Below, one piece after another: positions 11,138-23,799 of a stretch of DNA of 64,000 nucleotides (within the stretch, counting starts at the first letter, position 1; every line of letters starts with the position of its first letter). The translations under genes and the position numbers were made by a program. The stretch is from Maratus speciosus (lineage: Eukaryota > Arthropoda > Arachnida > Araneae > Salticidae): the NCBI GenBank assembly GCA_963932465.1, contig OZ010790.1, positions 346,357,087 to 346,421,086 on the forward strand. Direction: 5' to 3'. Under the pieces are notes generated by a model that worked only from the letters and a program-made list of their open reading frames with translations, was not told the DNA's origin and did no database searches.

Positions 11138-11800
11138 AAAAAGGGAGTTTCTTCATAGTTTAAACGAAAAAGGGAGATTTTAAATGTGTTTATGAAGAAC
11201 AAAAAGTTATTTTATCTTTCATTTAAAAATTTAAAATAGATTAACAATTCATTCAACTTAAATATGATCATTGAAAAATATATTAAAAAATAGATAAAAG
11301 TTTGAAAAATAACATCTTCATGTTTTATAAATGAAATACATTACACAAAACCTTAAAATTTCAACAAATATAAAATTACATATAATTTTTTTCATTTTAT
11401 CTGAGATAAAATGAAAATATTTATTAGAACTTAATTTACAGCATTTAATTTTAGAAGAAGTTGCAGACTTTACTCTCTTTAATAATTGAAGAATGGATGA
11501 ACGGAATAATTTTTTTTCTTGCTAAACCAAATGTGTACTCACATTCAGTATTGCTGTGAGGAATGAATAAAAGTCTAAGCATTACATCAGATTTTTTTGT
11601 TCAATGACTTTCATTTTAATTTTTACTAATGCAATGCCATTGAACATCTGATCTCTCTTCAGCAGCAGTACAAGGAGGAATTTTTGTAACTTGAAGAGCA
11701 CAGAACTAAGATTGCAACTGATCAATATCATCTGTGTAATTTCCTTTCATGAACACTCAGAACTTAACAAAACAATAACAACAACAACAACAAAAAAAAT
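11138..11800. other. Intron, no recognised feature
   Basis: A/T-rich sequence between the mini-satellite element and the 306-bp duplication. A (CAA)n tract at 11773-11791 borders the duplication. Confidence 0.6.
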
Positions 11801-12214
11801 GCTTGAAAAAGATGCAGTTTCAATCTTCGCTATATTGCAAGCCTTACCACAATGCAATACATTATCTTTAAATGGAAATTTAAAAACCATACAGTCACAA
11901 CACCTCACAAAATAATTCCATACATTTGAGAAAAATTCATTTCTATCAAATGGTTTTACAATTTGTACAACTTCACAGGTGCTTTCCCCAATGAGCAATT
12001 CAGCATCATCTTTCTAATTACTATCAATATAATAATTTAGGGGTACCAAAATCAGGACACACTCTCTTAGAATATTAGTTTTCACAAATGTCATAAAAAA
12101 AAAAAAGCTTGAAAAAGATGCAGTTTCAAATTTCTCTATATTGCAGGCCTTATTATGATGTAATACATTACCTTTAAATGGAAATTTTAAAACCATACAG
12201 TCACAACACCTCAC
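11747..12214 (-). pseudogene. Duplicated coding remnant of unknown origin
   Basis: On the minus strand both copies of the 306-bp duplication keep the same protein-like pattern: CCDCMVFKFPFKDNVLHCGK in copy 1 and CCDCMVLKFPFKGNVLHHNK in copy 2, each followed by ETASFSS. Upstream comes LLIGESTCEVVQIVKPFDRN and EFFSNVWNYF. The upstream half of copy 2, at 13493-13620, keeps LLIGESTCEIVQDLKPFDRS. Conservation of residues despite base changes suggests former coding, possibly a domesticated or transposon-derived gene. A TAG separates the copies in frame. I cannot name the family. An open stretch at 13753-14010 (KQNAGVMAQLQKNTKERKFM) may be part of the same remnant. Confidence 0.45.
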
Positions 12215-12220
12215 AAAATA

Positions 12221-13492
12221 TTAGGTTGTAACGAAAGTTTTCCTCCAAAAAAAGTTCTTAATAAAATTTAAAAAAAACAAACATGAAAACAGGCAGGTAG
12301 TAATCACCACCCAAATCTATGATTTTCTGCTAACATTTTGGTAGTTTTTCAAAGCCTTCGGCCCAGAAACTTGGAGGCTGCGAGTCCAAAAACAGATCAA
12401 CCTCAATTCGGGCGTCCTGTGCAGAATTAAAGATAGCACCAGAAAGATGTATCTGCAAGTGTGAAAAAAGGTAGAAGTCCGAAGGAGCAATGTTGTGGCT
12501 ATATGGTGGGTGTGGCAAGAGATCTAATTTGAGTCCATATAGAGTTCAGCCAGTGAATGCAGACACATGTGGTCTAGCATTATCTTGATGAAACATTACC
12601 TTCTTACACCGGAACACATTTTGACATTCTGCCTTGATAGCAGCATCAACACGGGCTAGCATCTCGCTGTACACCTTACTGTCTATGTTTTTACCTTTTT
12701 CCAGTTACTCTTTGTGGATAATACCACGGCAATACCACCAGATACAAAGCATTATCTTTTTGTTTGTCGCTTTGTGATGCTGCCGATGGGCTCACCGGGT
12801 GCAGACCAACCCCCTTTTCGGCTTGTGTTGTTGAAATAAATCCACTTTTCGTCACAAGTGACGATCCGGTCCAGAATATTGTCCTTGCGTTGATATTTGA
12901 GCAGATTAGTGCAGGCCTGAACACGTCTATCCTTATCTGCTTGAGTCAGCTCATGCAGCACCCACCGATTGAACTTGTACGTCAAGTTTATGCGATGCAT
13001 AGCACAACTAATGGACATGGCACTAACGCCTAACTCCTTAGCTAGCTCTCGAGTGGTTGCATAATGATCTTCTTCCACAAGTTCTTGCAGGCAGGCCTCA
13101 TCAACATCAGCAGGCCGGCCAAAGCGCTCTGATTCTTGGATGTCATAGTCATTGTTTTTGAACTTTCGGTACCAAACCTTTACAGTGTCATATGATACAT
13201 CAGTAGTACCTAAAGCTGTACACATGATTCGGTGACATTCTGTAGCTGACTTTTTGCAACAGAACTGGAAGTAAATTATGGTTCTAATCTGCTAGCGTGA
13301 TAAATCCATTTCAGACACCTTGTCCTTAATGATAACGATATTTTTTTACAAATTTCACACAACAGTGTTATAAAGCAAGCCTCTTTCTTTCAAATGCCAA
13401 AAATTGTTTGGCAAAATATGAGCAAACACATCAACGTGAACTGTTTGCACAGACAATATTAGCTGTGGCGGGAAACTTTCGTTACAACCTGA
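12221..13492 (-). mobile_element. mariner element 1
   Basis: A 1272-bp mariner with inverted ends TTAGGTTGTAACGAAAGTTT and, on the other strand, TCAGGTTGTAACGAAAGTTT, flanked by TA (12219-12220 and 13493-13494). It is inserted in the second copy of a tandem duplication, whose first copy gives the empty site. The transposase lies on the minus strand and is broken. Confidence 0.95.
12265..13309 (-). pseudogene. mariner transposase pseudogene (D,D34D)
   Basis: Begins MDLSR with a TAG at codon 6 (13292-13294), then continues through VSYDTVKVWYRKFKNND (helix-turn-helix) and FGRPADVDEACLQELVEED. The catalytic signatures are IVTCDEKWIY, then after a frameshift near 12755 FHQDNARPH, and HPPYSHNIAPSDFYLF. 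There are 34 residues between the second and third Asp, the mariner D34D spacing. Further stops are a TGA in the D-D interval and a TAG near the C-terminus (KLPKC then stop). All three catalytic Asp codons survive, but the gene is dead. Confidence 0.92.
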
Positions 13493-14308
13493 TAATTCCA
13501 TACATTTGAGAAAAATTCACTTCTATCAAATGGTTTTAAATCTTGTACAATTTCACAGGTGCTTTCCCCAATGAGCAATTCAACATCAACTTTCTAATTA
13601 CTATCAATATAATAATTTAGAGGTACCGAAATCAGGACACACTCTCTTAGAATGTTAGTTTACACAAATGTCATTAGAATTTGTCGTAATAGTTCAAACA
13701 ATAGAGAGTGCAACTTACAAATCACACTTTCCCTAGAAGAACCAAATTAAAATTAATTCTCAAAGACTGATGAGACACATACTAAAAACAAACTGTTTAT
13801 ACTATAAACTTTATATCTAATGATAATAGATAAAAAAAAAAGTATCTCTTCATGGGACAAAACTGACTGCCTCTCTTCAAAATTTTCAGGCATGAATTTT
13901 CTTTCTTTGGTGTTCTTCTGAAGTTGTGCCATCACTCCTGCATTCTGTTTACTTTTGAGGAATTTTTTATTAACAAAATGTTGTATTCTCTTTAACCCTG
14001 ACCTATACAATTATGCAGGTGACCTTAAAGGAAAAGAAAAACCACTTTTCTCTTTTTGTGTGATTTAAAGTCAAGCCTACACCCACAGAATTGCATGGAT
14101 CTTCCCTTGGCATAATCTGACATCAGATATTTTTTTAATATATTTTTTTTCAATAAAATATGATACTATTAATTACAGGAAAGCACCAAAACTTTTCACT
14201 TCTACCAAAAATCTCCTAATCATGAATATTTGTTAGAAATAGTAAAAAAATCTAAATTTTATATACACTTTTATTTTTGTTGGATTTGATTAGACTTTTA
14301 TTTAGTTA

Positions 14309-14700
14309 GATTGACTCCAGAGAACCCGTTTCCACTGCTGTACGGTGCACTGTCGACGTGCATTGCACCACCTTAACCGAGCAGCATGGTTGGACTTAGT
14401 GATCAAAGGCTTATGGGCAGCAGCACGACCATGAAGTCCAAGCAGATGAGCAGATTACAGATGTTATTCATCGAAACAAGATACCTGGATGACTGTTGAA
14501 ACTCTTGCCGTATGTGTGTCATTGGTTGGGTGCAGTTCTTCTGAATGAAATCAGATAACTCTATACTTCATGGCATCCTGTATGACACTGATGCCAATGT
14601 TGTTTCCGACAACATATTTAATGGTGGAGAGCATGATGTATATCAGGACTGCAGATATCGGCATTTGTATACGTGTCCAATTACTTTTTGGTAGATAGTG
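14309..14700 (-). pseudogene. Tc1-like transposon remnant with transposase fragment
   Basis: Minus-strand 14309-14438 encodes HGRAAAHKPLITKSNHAARL and then RWCNARRQCTVQQWKRVLWS, the Tc1 transposase segment just before the first catalytic Asp. At 14673-14700 the minus strand reads CACTATCTACCAAAAAGTAA then TTGGACAC, a Tc1-type terminal repeat. The rest of the transposase and the other end are missing. Its G+C content is higher than its surroundings. The middle part (14440-14670) is too decayed to read. Confidence 0.75.
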
Positions 14701-15329
14701 AGATAATGTATACACATAATTCCAAAATTTCATAAAAACCGATAAAATTCCGCATTGTTACTATTGGTTGTAATGCATACAATAATTCTGCTAGTAATTT
14801 ATTGCTGAAAATTCTTACTCAGATATACAATATAACAATTAAAAATGACAATCAACACTGCTTAAAAAACAGTTTTCAGCTTATTAATAAAATACAAAAC
14901 TGTACATACATACTGTAAAATGCATAAAAAATTCATATTCTTGATTTTTTTTTTTTTGCATTCCTTTTGTAAATTTTTATTCTGACTAATATTGCTCCTC
15001 CAATTTTTGAAACTAAATTTTTCCCTTTTTGTTTTATTCAAATAATTTCTAAGATTTACGATATTATAATATTAAACTATTTAGGTTTTTTAATATTTTG
15101 AGTTTTCTCTGTGAGCTCTATATGCCGATTAGCTTAACTATAATATATTTTTTATAATTATTAATGTATTATATTTTTACATGCCATCTTCATTTAGAAT
15201 TTTGGTTAACATCGTTATATGAACTTGTAAGATAATTTGATTAAAAGGTAATTTTTATATATGTATATGCTATATATATAAAATCCCAATGAAACGATTA
15301 ATTAAATGAATTATTTTCTTATATTAAAT

Positions 15330-15800
15330 ACAGTATTTATAGAACACTGACAGTAATGTAATTTTAGTATGTTGTTACAGTCACTTATAGCATGTTTTAT
15401 CTTGATGAGAGTGTACATAGCATTTATAGTTATATTACAGGACTGTGCAAAAGAATACTAATATTTGAAATGAATATATGTTAAGTACAAGATTTGTAAA
15501 ACACTGGCAGTAATGTGATTTTAGTATGTTGTTTCATTCTCCAACAGCATGCTTTTTCTTGAATAGTGTGTATATAGCCAGGGGTCTGTCCAGACTTTTT
15601 TCCCCCAGAGTCCTGTTTTTGTAATGGCTTTCTACATTTGTGAAAAGTCTAGACATAATTTTGTGAATTTGAAATGATCGTTATATTCAGATCATTGTTT
15701 ATACTTATCAAGGGGTTTGAAGGTAATGTTATTTTAGTGTGTTGTGTAATACTGCTGTCCTTTGTAGGTAATGTTGTGCACTATATAATATAGTTTGAAG
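15330..15800. repeat. Diverged satellite-like repeats
   Basis: At least two units of about 160-170 bp, each with ACACTG(A/G)CAGTAATGT, TTTTAGTATGTTGTT and a TGTGTA(C/T)ATAGC-type tail. The phrase CAGGACTGTGCAAAAGAATA is close to the ACAGGGACACACAAAAGAAT motif of the block at 19.6-20.3 kb, so this is probably the same superfamily. Confidence 0.55.
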
Positions 15801-16056
15801 GCCTATTTACGATGGTTACTATGAATTTAAAATCATTTTATAATGCAAACAAAGTTTTAAATTATGAATATTGAAATTAATAGAAATTAGTTATTTATCA
15901 CTGATACTAAATTATAAACTAAGTATTTACATAAAACAAAAAACACAAGGTATATGCTATATGCAATTAATCTGTCTGCCAGCTTGTCCATCCATACACA
16001 ATTTAAATTTCTTAAGATGCTCTTAGCACAAGAAATTTTAATATATATAATCTTAC

Positions 16057-16164
16057 TTGATCATAATATGGAGTGACAACACCTATGCTGTTTTCATCTT
16101 GATCACCCCAACAACTGGGCCAGTTCTTTTTCAGTTCAATTACTCTTTCAACAATTTCATAAAC
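16057..16164 (-). CDS. HELZ: HELZ exon 8 of window
   Basis: A short 36-codon exon between introns of about 7 kb and 11 kb, found by walking the protein. The acceptor is tgaaatag/GTTTAT and the donor is GATCAA/GTAAGA. It encodes [20 protein letters not shown] and [13 protein letters not shown], matching HELZ VVERVEELRRKWP...[11 protein letters not shown]. The IGVVTPY strand belongs to the second RecA-like lobe. Phase 0 on both sides, so skipping it would keep the frame but delete part of that lobe. Confidence 0.92.
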
Positions 16165-16533
16165 CTATTTCAACAGAATTAACTATTATTAATGGATGCA
16201 GAAGATTTATAATCTGAAATAATGCTTAAAAATTAAAGAAATATTTTAATATAATTATTTTAATCATGAGTTCTTATATATAAAGTGAAGCACATATTGA
16301 TTACTTATAAACACACATATAATCAGTTATGAACATGTTACACAGCAACTTTAGTAAACAAAAACATCTTTTTGTATGAATAAAAACTCAGTAGTCTAAA
16401 GAATTTAAAATGCAATACAATAATCCTGTAACACTGAGTTTGATCATTTGCAAACATAAAAAGCTAGAAAAAAATATTTTTTAGTGTATGACTTGGTTAC
16501 TAATAATATATATATATATATTATATATATATA

Positions 16534-17545
16534 CTAGGGGGCTCTGCCCCCTACGAGCTACGCTCGTCAACCTCCGTTCGGACACAGCAGACTAACAGCA
16601 CGCTAATTTGATCGGCTTTAAAAAGATTTTGGAAGATTGAATTATAATTTGAATCTGACATAATTTTCACCAAACTTTCCTTTCTCTTTTTAATATTCAC
16701 ATAAAAATACTTTTGTTAGAAATGAAATATTATGATCATCTTAAAATATCAAATAAATGTCTCGTGCAATTTTTAAATTTAAACTCTTTTGCAATATTAT
16801 TTTTTATTCATTTTACGTAATAAGTTTAATGTGACGTAAATTCTCCTATATAAGACTTCCAACGCATGTTAATGAATTTATTATTTTACAATATTCTTTC
16901 TCTTTTAAAATTCATGTGTAAATATAGTTTTTATGACATAATTTTCAATGAGTTCCTGCTTTTTATATTTTCTGTTTATAATAGTCACGTGTAAAATAAA
17001 TTTTTAATTTGAAGCAAACATTGTTTGTGCTGTTTATACAGTTGGCAACAGTTTAAATTAATACAATTTTCTAAAATATGTAAAAAATATCTCTTGCTTG
17101 AAATAAGCTTGCTAAATATATCTTGAAATGCTGAAAATTTGAATTTAAAATAGAAATAAAACCTCAAAAAAATGAGTCAAATAAAAAAACTAAATGCAGT
17201 CTACACACCGGGAAATTCTGACGCATAAAATGATTAAATTCCTATGTACAGTTTTTGCTCCTATAAAACTTTTTTAATGGAACGATTTTGTCCGACTTTG
17301 GCATTAAATATCTCTTAAAATAATTCTTCGATTTGAAAACTGTCTGCATCAGCGTGTTTATCAAACATTTCTCTATAATACTACCGATTTTCATATTTTT
17401 GTATGCAACAGTTTTTTTAATATTAACGAAGAAAGGCCATGCTTAAGCATTCAAATTGGATGCCGATCTGCCGGGAATATCTATGCAGATTTTCATTGGT
17501 CCATTTCCAAATCCAAACTTTTTTTTACATATAGAAGGATATAAT
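16534..17545 (-). mobile_element. Helitron-like element B, non-autonomous
   Basis: The minus-strand 3' end is a hairpin GGGGGCAGAGCCCCC followed by CTAG and T, inside a TA-rich target. About 90 bases next to the end match element A (GCCGATCAAATTAGCGTGCT against CCGATCAGATTAGTGTGC). Deeper in, TTTTAAAAGAGAAAGAAT and AATTCATTAACATGCGTT also match. The 5' end is an estimate near TCCTTCTATATG (minus strand, about 17545). It lacks the TTAA MITE found in A and serves as the empty-site comparison. Confidence 0.6.
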
Positions 17546-18944
17546 ACATACACATTAATTCAAACACTCGCATCTAGATAGGCAAGAAACTACTAAACAA
17601 TGAACTGTATGGAAATATGTGGGTCATTCTACAAAAAATGCTACCTTTCCAGTACATGGCAGTTAATTTTTGACAGAATGAATATTTTAAAAATGTTTTA
17701 TATAATAAAGCACATTAAAATATATATATTTGATAATAGAGGATTTCTGAATTTCTGTTTTTTTTTCTTTTTTTTTTTAATAAACAGAGGCACACACTTG
17801 TATGAGGCATACTTGTATACTTAAATTTTTCAAAATTTCTTAGGCAATATTTAAGAACTAACTATACCAAAATACACACACACACAATCACATTTGTAAC
17901 TTAAAAAAATATTTACAGGCAGGAGGCAATCGTTTTTAATTTCAATTGTTAGCCATGAATATGCACATTGTTGTTTATTTTTAATTTCCAAATATCCCCA
18001 CGAAAATAAGAGATGCCACTCAGAAATTAACAAAAAGAGGAAATTACACATGAAGTACATTTATAACATTTTTCACAACATTTACATATTAATTGTATAA
18101 ACTGTATTGTATTGAATATGAAATTACATAGCATTTTTTTAATATTAAAATTATAATATTTTCTGCAATAAATATATTGCATTTTCATTCTTTGAGTTTG
18201 TTTTTGGCTCCTACATGAGCATGTTTTGTAGGAAATTAGATAATATAAATATTAATCATTTAAATAGTTACAAAAAACCTCATTGTTACTCATACAAAAA
18301 ATGTAAATAGTATATGTTATTTTTGTAATTTATGTATAGCATACTTTGTATGTTTTGTATACCTAATATTTCAATACATTTTTACCATAATTAAAAACTA
18401 TGATTTGATTTCAATACATAATAACTATAAAAGCAATTATTATAGTCAGGTATAAATCAAAGATATAAGAGACTAAAAACTAATATCAAAAATCAACTTT
18501 CAACTTTTGACTTTGATTTTGTGACAGCCCTGAACACATAATCAAACACTATTATATATTATATTATGTACGTATGTAAAAATATTATTGCATGCCATCT
18601 AAATAAGAAATTCGGTCATTTTTGTTATACAAACTTGCAAGATATATATTTTTTAAAAGGTATATTATATATATAGGTCACTTAAATAAGCCCCAATGAA
18701 TTTGAAAAAGCATAATATCATTAAAATTCAATATTTACAAAAAAGCTCTAGGAAAATGTATTTAAATTTTCAGAGTGATTTTAAAATACATACACTTGTA
18801 AGTATACTAATTATTTTTAATAAGAACTCACCTCAGAAACTTTAGAAATTCCTAAAGATTTTTGAAATTTTATAAAAACTGAAGAACAGAGACTGGATAT
18901 CTAGAGAAATTAAAATCACTACCAATTTTCAACAAACGTAAAAA

Positions 18945-18981
<37 letters not shown>

Positions 18982-19619
18982 ATTTGATGGAATTTGCAAC
19001 TGATTGATGAAATTCACAATTTTTGTTTTAGACCAATTCATGAAATTTGCGGTTTTATTTCACAAGCAACTGCTGAAATTTGAAGATTGTTCTGTGACCA
19101 TTTCAAGAAATTCTTAATCAATCGACAAAATTAAAGTGTTTTTTTCTCCCCTCACCAAACCAATTAAGAAAATTTACAGGGGGTTTTGTGGTTGATTGAC
19201 AAATTAATATTGTGGAATTCCGTTAATTCGTGGAAGAATCGCATGCCCATATCTATTATTTGCCTAAAAGAACATATCTGAATATTTCCTGAGCTACAAA
19301 TTTAAGGAGTGAGACCAAAAATTATTCTCTTCTTGAGACGTATTTCTTTGCTCTGCTGATGTTGACCCCATGTGTGGCTTACATCAACACATTTTTTTTT
19401 TTTTAAATACAAATCCATAGAAATTGAAGATTGATTAAAAAAAAAAAGAAAAGCAAGAATGAAAATTGCATCCTTATGAACTTTTTGTTTCCTCCATTCT
19501 CGATTTAAAATAATAAGCATCATTTATTTAATAAAAAGAGGTTTTTAATTCCGATATATATGAAACTCTGTTTTTTTAACACTTTCCAACGTAGTTTAAA
19601 AGTGTTTATGATTTCAGTT
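17546..19619. other. Intron, no recognised gene
   Basis: A/T-rich with T runs at 18951-18979 and a diverged array of AATTTG..TTGAT(T/G)GA(C/A)AAATT motifs at 18990-19210, which recalls the hAT minisatellite theme but is too decayed to assign. Confidence 0.5.
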
Positions 19620-20260
19620 TGTCTGCCGTCTGTACATGCTCAAACTCGTGTAAATATAGTCTGATTGCCATTAAATTCATAGATGTTATTGGGGTTTACC
19701 ATGGCATTGAAAATTAAGTGTGTAGCATTTATGGTCCATTTACAAGGACACTCAAAACAATTCTGTTACACAGCGGTCTAAGGAGAAAAATCACTTGCAG
19801 TGTATTTTAATGCTATTACACTATTTTAAACATATTGAAATTGATCACTGAGGTGTACTACACAGTGCTTACTGTAGAATATGGTGTGCACAGAATTTAT
19901 CATTCATTTACAGGGACACACAAAAGAATTTAGCTACAGAAGAAATTGAACAATAATTGATCTAACGAAGCCTACGAACAATAACTGCTGGAAGTGTGCT
20001 TTCAGTTGTGGTATGCGTTTTATATTTGAACTATTTTTTAATTATTACTTGGTGTGTATAAATTCTATAGATCATATACAGGGCTGCACAACAGTTTTCA
20101 AGTATATTTCCATTTATTCATAAAAATTGCTGAATGGAAATTTTCAATTGTGCTATTTGTTTAACTGAAATAACTTTCAGCATATTATGTAGTATACATA
20201 CAAATTTATAGATCATATACAGGGTTGCACAAAAAAATACAATTATTTTTTCGACTATTG
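19620..20260. repeat. Degenerate satellite block
   Basis: Units of about 150-190 bp each contain a motif like ATTTACAGGGACACACAAAAG and TTACTGTAGAATATGGTGTG. The reverse complement of 61340-61440 carries the same sequence, so this family sits at both ends of the window in opposite orientation. A GTCTGCCGTCTGTACATG tract at the left edge recalls the GACG microsatellite of the element at 10.3-11.1 kb. Confidence 0.65.
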
Positions 20261-20710
20261 ATAGTAATAACAGAAATTGTATTTTCAAATGTGTTATGCA
20301 TTTTCCAACTTGTTTATTTAGACATCTTATTTCACCTTAAGGGTGATGTTTTGTTATAGTATTCTGAAGATGTTAATAAAAGGTTTCACAATCTATGCTG
20401 GATGCATGATGTTTCATACTTGTTTTTTTTTTTTTTTAGATATTTAGTTCAAATTTCATATCTTACCCTAAATAACCATGGCATTGAAAAATAAAGCATT
20501 GTGTATTTGTATCTCTGGAGATGTATCTCCTGTTACACTATTATTATGGAAATTAAAGCTTAAATCTTCAGAAAATAAATTAAGCATCAAGTAATGAGAA
20601 GGCTTTACAAATCCCTATATAAATCCTAAAAAAGGTAGATGAACTATGAATATTAATATAAAATTCTTTGGTTTAAATTTTTTTTATTGAAAATTCTATG
20701 CTCAGAAAAC

Positions 20711-20748
<38 letters not shown>

Positions 20749-21287
20749 TAAAATAACCCATATATATTATATATACGCAGGGACAGCACATGCAGTTTTT
20801 TGGAGTGTGTGTATGTAAAGAATTCACATGATGCCTATTGGAGAAAAAAATTCTCCATGTTATGCATGAATTTCAGAATACTTAACAATTTCAATTCCAG
20901 ATATTGCACTATGCTATTTTTCAGCATATATCCACGATGTATCATGCTCACCTTAGAATAGCAGCAAATTTACATAACTGAATATTTGTATAATTGATAA
21001 TCCATGTAAGCTCAAGCTACTACAAAGTATGGATATATTTTTTTCTTTGGTAGGAAAATTTAACAAGTTCATTTCATCATTAAACAAAATATAACTTTTA
21101 AATCTGAAAAAAATACACATAAGTAAAATAATAGAATTGAATGCAATTAAAATTAAAATTACTTTTCAAAATTTTAAATTTTAGTATACTTTCAAATAAC
21201 AAGTAATATATAGTTGTTAAAAAATAAATTTTACAGTGGACTTTTTAAAGTAGATCTTAATTATAGTAATTTGCATAATTTTAACTA

Positions 21288-21497
21288 ATAACCCTTTCGG
21301 GACTAGTGGTGCATATATGCACCATCAAAAGATGCATGCAGAATTCGTTTTTGCTACCATTAATAAATAAAAAAAGTATTTGTCTTTTCTAATTAGAGCA
21401 TTTTTAGTATTTTACAACTAAAGGGTAACGGTTTAAAAAATAGTGGTGCCAACCGAATAAAATTGCTGTAAGGAATACCCGTCCTGGAAGGGTTTAA
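21288..21497. mobile_element. Diverged TTAA-type MITE
   Basis: About 210 bp with ends ATAACCCTTTCGGGACTAG and, on the other strand, TTAAACCCTTCCAGGACGGG. These match the TTAACCCTTTGAGGGGC family at 7399 and 32881, and the length is nearly the same. The left TTAA is mutated to ATAA. Confidence 0.6.
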
Positions 21498-21884
21498 AAA
21501 GATATAAACATAAAATGCAAGTTTAAATAATAATTACTGTTAGATTATAAAGTTTTAAAATAAGTTATTTAACTCTATTTCAGAAAATATCTGTAATTAT
21601 TATGGTAAGAAATTTCAGTTTAAAAAGCTAGGAGATCCAATATGAGCTTCCTGGATTACAGTACATAAATGAAAACCATCCCCCCTCCCCCATAGATTTT
21701 TTTAAAATTTGTACCCCAACATCACCAAAATTTCATATGAAAGATATAAAAAATGTATTCCAATAAAGCTTTGAAATTCATTAAAAGTGATACTTTTGTA
21801 TCAGTCGCATTTCAGAAGTTAACAGCAAAAGAAATCGCAAGAGATCCCTATTTACTTGCCTATTTTTATTATGATAATTTCAGC

Positions 21885-22310
21885 GGTGTAAGTGCGTAGT
21901 TGGATTACATGTCTTAAATTTCTGTTTTATTTATATTATTTTATTGATGAAGTTTTAATTTTGTTATAAATGGAACAAATGCTGAACTATTTATATTGTT
22001 TTATGTGCTAATGCATAAATCTATTGTACTAATTTAGCTGCACATGATAGATTAAGGAAAAATTCATGCTTGAAAATTATTTTTAAAAACTTAAGTCTAC
22101 AAATTGAGATACAGTTTTCAAACAAATTCTGTTTGAAAGAACTTTATTTTTTTTATTTGATGGTGTAAAAATTGAAACTGTGTAAGGTTAAGCAGTTTAA
22201 AAAGTTGTAGTAAGGACAAAATTTATTGGTCAGGTGTTGCCATTGTTAATATGATGTCAGCATTACTCACAGATATGTTTTTGCTTTATAATACAAATAA
22301 TTAAGTCTGT
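21885..22310 (+). repeat. Dispersed repeat, copy 1
   Basis: About 430 bp that aligns by eye to 55500-55925 in the same orientation. Shared phrases include TTATTGATGAAGTTTTAATT, GAGATACAGTTTTCAAACAA and GTCAGCATTACTCA. No termini or coding recognised. Confidence 0.7.
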
Positions 22311-23265
22311 TTCAACAGGATTTTTAAATTACATTGGAGTATAGTACAAAAGTTGTAGCATGGCTGAACAAATAAACAAATGGAAATCATTAATACTTAC
22401 ATAAAAATATACGAGATTTTTCACCACGATTTGGTTAGTTAAATGATATGTGAATAAGAATTCTCTAACTTAATGGATATATACATATATATTTAAATGC
22501 AGCTGTCTTTTATAACTGTAATAATGACTTAATTGTATCCTATTCCTATGATGTTTTACATCATCATAGAAATCAATTAATTCTTTAAAGAGATTATTTA
22601 TTTGAACATAACATAATAAAAAAAACTTCCAAATTCTGCATTACAAGTTTGTCACAATATATATTCCATTTTACAATAATTTACTGTAATAAGCTAACTG
22701 TAAAATTTAATTTATATTTCTAGTATGTATAGACATACATACTCAATATGAATTTAAAATTAAATGAACATGAATCTATAAACTTTAACTAGCAGGAAAT
22801 AAATGACAATTTAAATTTACAAAATTAATATAACAATAATTTTTTGAAACTGAGAGCGACATATTTTCAATTTTAATCATAATTTTTATAAACTTATTTT
22901 TCTCTTTGCAAACTTATGTTGTATTATATTTTTATGATATAACAATTACTTTTGGATATTTATATGAAAGTGAAATAATCTAAAACAGAATGCCACTATT
23001 TGTCATTTTTATGTTTTACACATGTATGTATATATCTGGAGGAGAGAAGCATAACCTTAAAGATCAAAGGAATAATAGGCAAATAATTGCGTTACATAAT
23101 ATGAAAGACTTCACTAAATTGATGCTGCAGAATATTTACAATAACACTTATTTAAGAAAACAGTAATGACAGTAATTATTTTCTTGAACTGTACAATAAA
23201 AAAGCAAGGGTAATTTCATATGAAATAGCAATAATCTGCATACAAACTTAAAAAATTATACAAAC

Positions 23266-23559
23266 CTCAGCATTATTATGAAAGGCAGTGCTATTACAGT
23301 CTTGAACATCTTCACCTCTGGCAGTGAAAAAGGTTAGAGGGTAATACTTTTTATGACGTGGCTGCTGACCACTAGCCTTTAAATGATTATCATAGAAAAG
23401 CTCAGATGTATACTTAATAATAGCTTCATGGGATCTATAGTTTTCACAAAGTAGTATTTTACAGGGAAAATCTTCAGGGTATAGATCATATAATCTTTCC
23501 AACAATGAAGTATGTAGATTTTTTTGTTGTGCAAACTGAGAATAGACTTCTGGACTAAG
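23266..23559 (-). CDS. HELZ: HELZ exon 7 of window (start of second RecA lobe)
   Basis: A 294-bp exon of exactly 98 codons, phase 0 at both ends, with the acceptor ttttag/CTTAGTCC and the donor GCTGAG/GTTTGT. It starts [20 protein letters not shown], then has the family signature [20 protein letters not shown] (motif IV region) and [13 protein letters not shown], and ends [10 protein letters not shown]. The NYRSH arginine is intact. The longest exon in the window and the most readily recognised. Confidence 0.95.
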
Positions 23560-23680
23560 CTAAAAATAATAATAATAAAAAAAAAATAGTAATACAGTTT
23601 TAAAATCTAAAAATGTTTAATGATTGAAAAAAAATGTAAAATTACATAGACTAACTTCAAGAGAGTTTTAATATGCATAC

Positions 23681-23799
23681 CTGCATGTGGTCCCCAGCTA
23701 AAACAATACGAGTATTTTCATTTGCTAGCGAAAGAGGCATTACAGCTTCACACTCCATAGCTTGAGCTGCTTCATCAATAAGTATATGTGTAAAGAATC
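23681..23799 (-). CDS. HELZ: HELZ exon 6 of window (DEAA box, motif III)
   Basis: A 119-bp exon with the acceptor tcttttag/GATTCT and the donor ATGCAG/GTATGC. It encodes [20 protein letters not shown] and then [27 protein letters not shown] is Walker B (motif II) in the DEAA form used by the UPF1/MOV10/HELZ group, and VLAGDHMQ is motif III. The catalytic Asp and Glu are present. Only 121 bp of intron separates it from exon 7. Confidence 0.94.

Larger units (their letters stand above)
11801..13674. repeat. 306-bp tandem duplication, second copy split by mariner
   Basis: Copy 1 is 11801-12094. Copy 2 is 12107-12220 plus 13493-13674. The start-to-start distance is 306 bp, a multiple of three. 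The copies differ at scattered sites, so the duplication is not very recent. Copy 1 reads straight through CACAAAATAATTCC. In copy 2 the same site is CACAAAATA, then the mariner, then TAATTCC, which gives the exact empty site and a TA duplication. Confidence 0.9.
20261..23265. other. Intron, mostly featureless
   Basis: Apart from the MITE at 21288 and the dispersed repeat at 21885, I see only A/T-rich DNA and an uninterrupted run of 36 T at 20712-20747. Confidence 0.6.
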
